A DNA stretch of 64,000 nucleotides from Galaxea fascicularis (Eukaryota > Cnidaria > Anthozoa > Scleractinia > Euphylliidae), in contig OX419347.1 in the NCBI GenBank assembly GCA_948470475.1, positions 538,501 to 602,500 of the forward strand. The letters run 5' to 3'. The translations under genes were made by a program, and so were the position numbers. Shown piece by piece: positions 46,719-58,700 of the stretch. The notes beneath the pieces are model-generated. The model ran no database searches. It was not told where the DNA came from and was given only the letters and a program-made list of their open reading frames with translations. Every line of letters starts with the position of its first letter. The first letter of the stretch is position 1.

Positions 46719-49700
46719 TTACATAAATCGCGGATTTTGTTTCCGCGGACGTTTGGCGCCGTGATCAGGAATGTCGTCCCAGTAAGACAAATTGGCTCTC
46801 TCTGTAGCTGAAGACTGACAAAAAAAAATAGAAGTTATCTTTAGCATCATGAAAAGCGCAATACCTCTAAAAACAAGTACAAACACGTGACCGTTTACTC
46901 ACCAGCCGTTGTTGTACTTTAAGTGGCAGTTCTTCGCTAGTTTTGTAAACGTCATCCCGACGAACATTCAACCAAGAGTCGTCTTCAAACTCAATCTGAA
47001 CATAAACCAACATGATCAACCTTTACTCCTCTTACTACATTGTTTTAAATCTAACTTATAAAGCCTTGAAGTACTTCAAAGTTCATCCAAGGCAATTCAA
47101 AGACAAGAAAATAGTGAGCAGCATGAATGGGAAATACAAATACCTTTTAGAATAAGATTTAGTTTCACCTCACACCATGACAACTCTTTGATAGGTCTAC
47201 TGATCCCATATCCCACACTTTTACTACTAAGAACACGCTTGGCAACTGAATGCAAAGATCAAAGGGTTACATTTAAGTGTTCTAGCTCTGTGATTGGTTA
47301 CATCCCACAGTCCTCACAAACACCCTTGAGAAATACAAACACTGAAGGGAAACGTTCACGTGTCTCAATTCCGAATTGTGATTCGTTACATCCCAGCATA
47401 GGAAATTGAATTGATATTCAATGATTTCCACTAGAGGGCGCCTTTTTAAGTTTTGTTAAAGACTTAGTGCTACACGGTAAATCAACCCGATATTTTAATG
47501 ATCCGTATTACATAGAGGATATTGCATGGCCGCGCGGACATACGAAATTTCTCTTCGAGTGTTGAAAAATATTATACCTGATAAGTGACACTGATCCGCC
47601 TGCCAGTGACTCTGGCTGCAAACAGCTCCTGCATGTCTCCCCACTTCACTTGCACCACACTTCCCACCGGAATATCGCCTCTCGTGCTATCGTGGCTCTA
47701 TAAAGGCAGAGCACAAATTAGATTGAAATCACTTCGCCTAGTTTAGAACCAACGTATGGGAGTCAAATATAATTTACATTCCCAGATTCCCTGTGCCCAA
47801 GCATTTCAACTCCAAGGGTCACAGTGATGTCCAGGTTCGGGGCGTGCTCACATGCGGGGGGACAAACATCCACCGAATAGACTCAACAACAATTTTAACT
47901 TCATTTGACGGTTTTACAATTGCATTTTCGAACTGTTTTTGCCCACGCTGAGGACACGAAACGTCTGTGTTCTTAAGAAACATTTCTGACAACTTTGATA
48001 TTTGATACATCAATCGAACCGCAAATGTAACTTACTACAATGTCGGATGGCGGCAGGTTATCACAGAAAGTTCCGTCATTGAATGACACCACATAATACT
48101 CCTCTGAAGAGGTGTCCAGCACCACTCCACGGTAATATCTGAAACAAAACCAAAAAAACTTAAACACCTAGTTTCATTCACACGCAAATTAAACTCATTT
48201 TTATGTGAATGAAAATTGGTTTGCATATGAAAGTACGAGGGGAGGGGATGGGATGGGAGGGGAGGAGAAGTTATTACTGTTTCTCTTATCTCCCGTTCCC
48301 TTCCTCTTTCTAGCGCCTGACATAGGATATTCTTTCTCATGTTTCTGCTTGGATGCAATTTCAGCTGAAGCTAATTCACTAAAACAAAAGATGTTGCTTA
48401 CCTTCCATTTTTATGCTTGGCGATAACCGATTCACCAGAGTGTATCATGGAGAAGTCCCGCTGTTTCCCCTGTAAACAAAAAGGATGACCACAAATTACT
48501 ACAAAAATCTTCAATCACTTCGTCAAAGTGTGGACTAAAAACACATCCGAATTGACTTACTTTAAATCTTGTTCTCTGATGTCTCTCGCAGTATGTTTCA
48601 GTAGGTTGAGGCCAGTCACTCGGTTCCAGACCGAAGCCTACCAAAACAAAGCAGGTCACGTGGAAAGAAACCGCGCATTTTCCTGCGCAACATTGTACGC
48701 ATGCACCATTATCATTCCCACTGGCCAATGAACTTGATCGACAGTAGGAACACTTCTGTATACAAACAGAACAGAGTTACGTGATTACGATGTCAAAAAC
48801 GGAGCAATACTGAGACGGCGCTACTCACAAGTTTTCTCCTCGCTGGTGTAATTTGACTTATGTTTATTCCTTCTCTAAGGTTTACATCTTCAAAGAAGAC
48901 TTCAGGCACTGCAACAGCACAGCCAATATGAGCCCATCTAGAAAAAACAACAGGCATACCATTACATTAAACTCAACTCAACTCAACTCAATTCAACTTG
49001 ACTGATCGCGATGACAAAAAAACTTAATTTCACACTTTCGTTAGGAGGATGAGAAACGTAAAGCTCTTGCATGTTAATAGAGCAACGGCAGCAATACCTG
49101 TCATCTGTACACCTTTTAAGAGCTCCTCCACCCAGTCTGCACAGCGAACAAAACTGTAAAAAAGAAAATAAAAATAGCATATACATTGATGATACACAAA
49201 CACGAAACGTCTGGATTAGGAAAAGCGTTTCAATGAATTTAACGTGTTGCCATTCATTCCTGCCTTTTTAGTTCGAGCCTCTTTACAGGCACCAAAGAGA
49301 CAAAGCAAAGCGTCGGTATTAGGGGAATCTACTTCATCCTCTACTGGGGAATGAGCAGAGCCCGCCCCTTTCTCACTCAGCTGAACGTGTTTTATTTTGC
49401 GCATGCTCAGGTGGGTGACTATTCTCCAATCAGGTAACAATTCCGTGTTCAAGTACACCAATTCTATGAATTATAAATGTACTGTTATCCTGGCTATTTG
49501 CTTCCACAGATAGAGTGAGGCCCTGTAAAGTTTGACTTCAGGGACTAGGGCTAGGGATCAAGCAACATGGACGTTTATATTAGGTTACAAAAAGCAGCCT
49601 GGCAAAGTCCCCCAAAAAGTGTTGTAAAGCGCTTCGAGCCCTTTGGATAAAAGCGCTATATAAATCCTCATCATTACAACTGATAATAAAGATATTAATA

Positions 49701-52700
49701 ATCAAAATGTTAGGGGGTTGCAGAGCTCTGACGGTTCTGACCTTGTCGTTGGTTCGTAACTTGGCTACGGCATTTTTTCTTACAACAAAGTTTCTTATTG
49801 CAAAGTTGAGTTTCAGTTTTTTCAACGCTGAACAACGTCCAAGTCTTTACTGTCCTTGAACACGGAAATATTACTTTCAAGTTCATTGATCTTGATAAGG
49901 GCATTGAAATGAACGCAACCTCAAATATAACTCTCTTGAAAAGGTTGCTTGTTGTTCTCTATGTACTATGTTGACTTAATACCGTGGGCGCAAAACAACT
50001 TGGTGCTGTATGGTACTTACGCTGGTTTCAATATCCTTGCTATTATCTTGTGAACACCTTTGACATTTCCATGCACCATCAGTTGGTACATCACTTACCC
50101 CATAACAACCTACCAAAAACGAATGAAACCAGTTAAATTGATTCAAAACAAATAACGTAAAATCTTGTTGATAGCCTTACTACGCGGGGACAGTAGAATG
50201 GAATTACGTTTCTACAGACTGTAAAAGGAGAGGATCAAGTGATTAGAAATATGTGGAATACATATTCACAATCTACAACTCACTTGCATGAACGAACAGT
50301 TTACACGACTCGCATCTCAGCAGAGGACTGGCTGTATCTGTAGTAAACTTTTGGTCCAGCCACGAACTCATACTGTCAGGGGAGGAGTCATCTGACATGA
50401 AGCAGATCTCAGGCACACTGGGCACAGATAACATGCCAGACACGCCAGCTGAATCTGCGATTAAACTGCTCAGCGGTCGATGGAGATTTTCTTGGAGATG
50501 CGTGATCAGATCACTCCGGTATGGTTCCTGGAAAAAGCAAAATTGACATTAAATTTGAGCTTGACTCGCCAAGCAACGTTTTAACCCTTTTAATAAGCCC
50601 TGGGATCAATATAAATGTTCTCCTCTCGCTGAACTCCAGACGTGTCTTACCGTGTAAGTTGGGAAATTTATCTGTTCAACCATTTGGGCATTCCAGCTTT
50701 GGCGATCATTTTGTTTATTCCCAAGAATTCGGTGCTTAATCAAGAAGTATCTTACCTCGGATCTAGAGAAGAAGCAGCAGACTGAACAGTATGGCTCCAG
50801 CTGTGACGTGACGGTATTAAAGGCCTGCTCCAACTCGAAATTAGGCAGCTGATTCTGCCACAGACCGTCAAGATTACCAATGAGGATTTTATTGGGTGCA
50901 CTCTTGGATTGAAGGTGTTTACGACCTAAAATTAAAACCACTTGGTGGTGACTGACCAGTAGAAAGAGTCAAGGAGTTGATTTCCAAAAATATGGAAGTC
51001 TCTTCGTGTCTGTTGCAACTAACTGCTGAGCAAAAAACGATACTGAGGGACATACGTACGTCCCGGGGCGTACGTCCAGTCGTCTGTTCTTCATTCGAAA
51101 AACACCGATTTTCAAAGATGTATTTTTTGCACTAAGTAAGCGGTAGAAAATGCGCATTAAGAGTGACTTTGGTTTTGGGAAACGCAATTTTTCACACATT
51201 TCCCTGCGATTCCGTATGACACTTGCAAACATAAGCAAAAATTTCTACGTGTACCGTTCGCCACTTCTACTGTTCAAACAAATGCCTCCTTCTCCCACTG
51301 CGTGTCAGATGAGGAAAACATTTATAAACAATAAGATGTGATACCTTTTCCTTTCTTGGTTTCTTCCATTTTCTTCCTTCTCCCTGCACTACTAGGCACT
51401 GTGAAAGACTTGGTAACTAGTGGCTGTCGCTTACTTGTTGCTGACTTTCGCCTCTCTAAAGACTCCCTTACAACAAGAATAAACCACTTTGAGAACGTCT
51501 TGACTTGACAAATTCATAGCCACCATTTAACGTCTCCTTGCAATATCACTAGTTAGTCAAGCATAGAAGATATGAGAATACAGGAAACGATACAAATTCT
51601 CCCTACCGGTAGGATATGAAATGTGTGGGAAGTGTAAAGAGGATACACATGTTGATATTGGGGATTAAAGGTTACTACCCTCAAATAGACGTAACTGGCC
51701 ATCTTCACTTAACAGCAGGATAGAAGCAAGCTTTAGTTTTGAGCTCATAGCCCCCTGTGGTATTAGAGCCCTCATACACCACAAGACATTTCAAAAACAT
51801 GTTACTGAGGACATGGAAAAGGATTGGATGTAAGGGGGGAGCAAGGTAGTGGAAAATGTTAATGTTGTTGCAACCCAGTGGGATGTTTATGATATAAAGC
51901 CTGGTTTCAGAATGTTGCACACACGCAAATTTAAGTAGGAATGGGCAAACATCGGAGACAATCTAATCACTCTCTCTCTCTTCATGTGTAAGTACAGGCA
52001 ATATCTGGATCCTTACCTTTCTAATGCTTCCTTCAATTTTGAGAGTGGCACATCATCATCCAGGTGTATCACCAGCCTGGGTTGTGTTTTGATTTTGGTT
52101 TGATGTTTGCTTCCTTTCCCTTTTACACTGTCATCTTTCGCTGTGTCTTCTTCCTCTTCACTGTCACTACTGTCCTTTTGTTTATTCTTCTGATACTCCT
52201 CCCACTGTTCTGGCTAAAAATCACAATTTCAACCCAGTTCAAAGACCACTTACTGTTAGCCACATACTGATAACAAAACACTAGAACAAACAGAAGCACA
52301 GTTACCAAATAGTCAGCTCTCTTGCTGGGGTGCTTTCTTTGGGGTAGGAACACTTGGAATAGATAGTAATCGTGTTCTTTTGGGACCAGTTATATGTTTT
52401 CAGAAACCAGGGAGTAGCATTCTGTCCATTCTGCTTCCAATAGCAGAATGACCAGAATGTGCTTTAGGTAGAACAACCATCTTTTGGGAATGTTTTGGCA
52501 ACAAAATTGTTTGCGGTCTGCAAGACTAGTTCAGCTCCTCAGTCCAGACTATTCTGCTCGCTGGTCTCTTCTTTTGTTCCCACTTGTATCATGTTTTTTG
52601 GGATAAGTGTTGTTTTGGAAAACTGTAACCTGTTTATTCTCCTATTTCTAAACCAGAAGAAGAATAACCAGATTTGTCCAAAAGGACTCACTTGATAGGT

Positions 52701-55700
52701 CTTCACAAATATATCCATGCAGATCTTTACTGTATCTTTTTTACACATGCACTGAAAAGCAACAAACCAACATGAACAAAGTAAGAACTTCTTTATTTCC
52801 CACTTGGCTGACAGAAATTATTGAACTTGAGAAATTGTCAAGGTCCAATTACCATTAGGCAAGGTCATAACTAAGTACAGGTGTATATGAGATCAGGGAT
52901 CAGGGATGAAGCCCTAGGATCTGGGGTCACAGCTCCTGGATCTGGAATCACAGCCCTGGGATCTGGGATCACAAGTCATGGGATAAGGAACAGCAAATTT
53001 TAGTTGGATCAGGGATCAGACTTAGCCACATTTTTGGGATCAGGAATCAGAATTGATGGCCAAAAAAGGGGATCACTGACACAAAAAATTGTTGTTAAGA
53101 ACATGAAGTAGGAGTGTTTCACAATCATGGTTTGAATCCTGAGTACTGTTACTTTAAAAGATTATCACTGTTGTTCTAGTATTTCAGGCATGTTGGCCAC
53201 CTTGTGACAATATTTAGGGGGAACGATAGGGATTTTTTCCCTGAGAAGTAGGGATTTTAAGGGATAAATGGTTAAAAAGTAGGGCTATTTTAGGGCTTTT
53301 ATTTAGGAAAGAATGAAGAATTCAACTTACCTTATCCAAACAGAAAGATACTTACTCAAATGAAATACTGGTTTATAGCATTAATGACTTAAACAGGTAA
53401 GGGATCATGCAAATCGCATCTTGAAAATGCTTAGCATGGATCCTCCCATACTTCATGATTCCACACCGGACAACCCCAGCACAAAGAAACTTGCAGTTTC
53501 ACCAGGTAGGGCAAATGTAGAGCCCACGCCAAGCATTTTCAATGACATCAGTCGCGCTCAACCATCATAGAAAGGAAAAAAGTCGGGATTTTTAGGGGAA
53601 AATCGAAAAAAGGCTGAAAAAGTAGGGTTTTTTAAGGGCAAGTGAAAATATTTAGGGATTTTTAGGGCTTTTAGGGCCACAAACATGCCTGGTATTTTCC
53701 ATGATCTACTAACAGCTGTCAACTTTAACCCTGCTCCAATTCAGTCACCAGGGGACATTAGCACAGGAGTGCAAGAAGTACAGCTGGTGAAACAAAGCCG
53801 CTCAAAAGAACATGAAAACTTACTACTTGTGCTCTCTTTCCATAATCAATCCACCTTTGGGATGCAAAGTTAGTTGATTCAGCACAATTGAAACCATTAT
53901 TAAATCCACAGTGATAGCCATAGGGAAACGTGATCATGAATTGACCAGCTTCTTGTGTGATCTGAAAAGAAAAATTTCAAGCAGTTAGCGTCTCTTAATC
54001 AAAAATCCCCTGAAGGGTTTAACCTGTTTTGCCATCAAAATCGAGGAATTCTTCAGAAAAAATATGTTAACTCATCAGATGTTTAAGAGATCTTACTGGT
54101 GTGTATTTTGAATGGCTTGTACACTGTAATAATAGCCTTACCAGCCCCCGAGAAGACTGCTACCAGCCACAGACGAAAGGTGAAGTGAATGAGCTGAGGG
54201 GAGCCTTGAAGAGAGGCTCGTCCCAGTCTCTTCTCACTCCAGTCTTCCCAAACTGTTCATATGTGGTTTGTGCTATTGATTGTAAAAAATGTGACCTTAA
54301 AAAGGCCACATGTTTCTGGAGTCAAACCTGGGACAAACAACTAAGGTGTTGTCATTTACTGGTAATGTTTCATTTTGCTACTTACAGTTACCATAGAGAA
54401 ACAACATAGTTGAATGAACTGTGAGCATACCTTGTCATATGGGATTGAAAACTTGTGCAGCACTTGAGGAGAGATGATGGTCATTTTGTGGCGAAGGAAT
54501 TGAGAACAGCTTTGGAAACTTCCAGGAAAGAAGCCTGCAGAAAAAAAAAATGCCAAAAGGGACAATTTTATACTGAAGCAATACCAGGGCAATATCTGTC
54601 TTTTGCTTATCCTGAATCTCATGGCTACCTGAGGCTACACCAGGACACCATAGTTACTGAGCAATCCCAAGAAATCACCTAACTTGATGCTCCAAGTTAA
54701 CCAAGTCTATTAACAGTAAAGGTAACTAACGGTCAGATTCAAGAGTGTTGGTCTAAAACAATATTCATCCATAAAATGGTTTGAATGTAACACTCACCAG
54801 CAGCTAATCTCTCCAAGCGTTGACCATGTTCAGGAGGAACAGCATACCTTTAAGGAAAAAAAATTAAATATTTAAGTATGTTCTCTCACATACATGTAAA
54901 CAACATTACTGTAGTGTACATGTATATTAAATGGCACAGTGGAATGGTAGCCTAGATAGATTGTTTTTGATGAGGGATCTTCACTATCTGTGGGTACAGT
55001 GTATAATCGAACACTTGTCTGCCAACAGATAGTGAAGAAAGATGTCCTATAATTTTTTTCCATGGGTGATTACAGTGGACTGAGGTTTAGGACCCAGGGA
55101 GAAGGAGGGGTGAGTCTGAGAGAAAAAGGTATAAAGTAACAACAACCAGAGGGAGACTAAATAGGAGACTACATTCTGCCTTATCAGATTCCTTCTGTCT
55201 TATCATGAGAACAAATCATATCCATGGACTTGCTTGCACCTACTAAAAAGTGTAATTACTAACCAAGTTTTAGGAGCTCCAAAATGTAAATAGTTGATGC
55301 TGTACAGATCCATGTCTTCTGTGTGCCATGCAAAAGTAGCTTTCCACATTCCAAAATACAGGTAAGGTGTGTTAACTCCCTCTATATGCACTCCATACTC
55401 ATCCTCTATCAAGTCAAGAATTGTTCCTAGTTTTCCTATATTCCATTCTTTCACATCCTTATCGTAGATGGTGCCTGGGATGTCTGCTGCATACACTGGA
55501 TTGTTGAATGTCACATTTTTCCAGTACTTTCTTTCAATCTCATCAGGATCCCCAGAAGGTGGTTTGTGCCTAGAAAATGCAATAATTATTGAAAACCAAA
55601 GACTAAATATTGGTTGTACCTGCTTGAAAACAATCCCTCAAAAGTAAGGTGACCACCTGGTAAACTTATGATACCATTAGGGTTCATTTTTGGTTATTAT

Positions 55701-58700
55701 TATGCTTATTCCAATTTCAGTGTAGGAATGAGAAGATAGATGGAATAGGTCTCAAAAACTTATCCAGAAACTCTTTTAAAAAAATCATTAGAGCAAAGCT
55801 AATTGAAATTCTAGGAACTGAAGACTCCTATGCCGAGATAGATACCATAATTGATAAGATAAAAGATTAAAATTCCAACTGAAGTTAAGTCTAGTTTTCT
55901 TTTTTACACATTGTTATTGTTATTGTTGTATGTAATTCAGTTCAGTTTTTGTAAAAAAGGCCTATATTACACTGTGTGCAGTCTGGCTTGTCGCAATTAG
56001 CTCCTCACTATTTGCAAGCCAGCCTAGTAATAAGGTGAGGTACTTTCCTTTCAGCAAAACTGGACGGCCAAACTGACCGGCTTTTCAATGGAATGTACTT
56101 TTTTAATGGCTAGTTCTACTCATCTTTCTTGATGGCTCATTCTAAAGTGGAATGAACAATTTTGGAGAAATCTAACGAAGAAGTAAATAACCAGTACTCA
56201 AAAATGGCACATCTGCATCCATTAATTGAAACAGTTGGTCTGGCTGACCAGTTCTGACATCATACAGTTGTAGCAGATCTCCCAGTTTGAAGATGAATGG
56301 TACCACATCTGGTTGGACACCCTTCCATGCAACATCAAAAGTACAAAAAAGAGCATAGAAGAGATTAACTGGTTCAAATTTCTACCTACTTTTCACTGTT
56401 AGCAAGCTTCTTGAATTCTGAGAAAGACATGGCCTTCTTCTGAACATTAAACAACTGGTAAAGCCCTTCAAGACATGAAGAAACGAGGAGGAAATTGTTA
56501 GAAGTCAAAGATTAAAGCCAAGTAAAGGAGCATTTCGTGGGCTCTTAAAGCCAATAACAATTGGCGGTAAGATTTTGTGAATGTGCTCCAAAATACTTTT
56601 AAAAATTAATTTAGTTCCAGTTGGGAGGATTTCTTCAAATAAATTTGGGACAAAGTCATTTTCTGTGCACACAGGCCTTTTGGGAGCATGCAAAAATAGC
56701 CTTCACATAAAATTAACTTGTTAAAAAACAACAGCAATCTTTATTGTACCAGCAGCAATAAACAAAGAAATGTGCAATTTACCTAAAACTTTGTGACACC
56801 CAGTTTTTATCACCACTGTTACTAAGCAACCACAGTCCCATAGTATGTGATATTTAAATGTACCAGCTCAATATTTATCAGTAGTCAAATAAAACAGTAC
56901 CTGCTATGTCTCTAATAGCTCAATCAGAAGATAATTAAACCACATAATTTAACCAGCTGTATGCAGTAAATACCAGCTGGCTTTTATTCAATAAAAGTTA
57001 CTGGTCTACGCCCTAATTTATGACTTCTCAATGACATCTCAAACTGCCACGGAGGATTGACCAGAAAATTCTTGAGCTAAACTGCTGAATACCCTGCCAC
57101 TTATTTGCAAGTGAATAGTGCGTATTGTTATCTCTCTTGTTCTTCAAACGATGCCGCTACAAGAAGACAATAGTGGTGGGGTATTCAGCAGTTACTCCAA
57201 TTCTTGAATTTATATTTAAATTTTAATGACCTCACAACAGCAAACATATGTTAAACACAATGATAGCCTTGTCAAAATTAATAACATCTGTTTTTATTCA
57301 TTCAGCAAGTTGACGAAACCCCACGAAAGACGATGTACTATGATTAAATTGAGGATTCTTTTTTCATGGGTGAACAGACTATGGCCAAGAGGCAGAGACC
57401 ATTTCTCATTTGAAAATTTTTTCCAACTGTTTTGAGTCATTTTAGTTAATGTTCCTTTCATGGAGAACTGGTACATCGGCAAAATAGCATATCATGAGTA
57501 AATAATTCTTATTGTACAAAGTTAACAGCACAGATATGCTTATTTTCCGTAATTCTTTGGAGTTTTGGAATTTTCTCCCCTTTCAGAAGTTAAGCTGTTA
57601 GTTCCACTTCTGGAAAGGCTGAAATCTGAAACTACATATAGCTGGCCTACAAAGTGAAGAAGTTATAGCTCAGAGCGAGTGTTTCCATGTCATTTAGCAA
57701 AGCTTTTTTGGCAACTGATCCCTGAAGGCAAAACATTTTACTTGTTTTCTTTGAATTGCAATCATTTTAGTTACTGCAATTTCTGTTGCTTAACTTGCTC
57801 AAATTGTTTGGCCATTGACAGAGTGTGTTTCCTGGGGGTGGTATTGCCTTAACTCAAGCTTCACCTGCAAGATGAACTTCCTAATAAACTTATCAGTCAC
57901 ACTTCGCTCAATTTCAATCACTTGTCTGGTTTAAAAACCGGAAAAGGTGTGTCTCACCTACATCTACCCACACTTCAAAATTTGTGGAAGTGGCCAATTT
58001 ACACCTAACCTCCTCTTTTGCCAAAAAATAAGATAAGCGACAGTTCAGCAAAACAAACATTTTCCTTTATGGGCATTCTTAGAAATAGCTGTTTCGGTGA
58101 AAAGGTTTTAATCATTTTGTGATTTCAGAGGGTCATTGACTGTTTTCCCTGGGGTGATTAGATGAACTTATGGCCTTGACTTTAAAACGGAAATGCACCC
58201 ACAAGATAAGTTAGAAAGAACATGTGTTTTGTACACGTATTTATCGTGCCCGAGCTCGTACGTGCCTTGAAAATAACACTACGTGATGATTCCTTTATGC
58301 GAATAGTAAGCTGTAGCATCGCCGATTTCACCTCTTGCGTTGAAATGTGTTAACTCGCACAAAGACTTCAACAGCTTTTGTTTACTTGCTCCACTGAGCA
58401 AGACAAAGTTGAGCTCTTGTGCTACTGAGAATGAAAGATTGAACACAGCACTTTCGGTCATCTCCATTGGAATACAAGAAAGCAGTCTATATCAGTTGAA
58501 AATTGCTACGAGTAGCAATATCCATAACTTGCTCGTGCGTGTAAACCAAATTAAGCTTAATGTATATTATTTTTGAGTTCCATGTACACCCCGGCGTTGT
58601 CAATCAATGGTTTCCGATCGATTGATTGCAATCAATACAATCAATAATAATCAATAACAATCCATTGATTGTTATTGATTGGTGCAACCAATCAATAAAA

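Noticed and set aside
53685..53873. 62-codon plus ORF
   Set aside because: It overlaps the start of KDM4 exon 7 on the other strand and has no own support.
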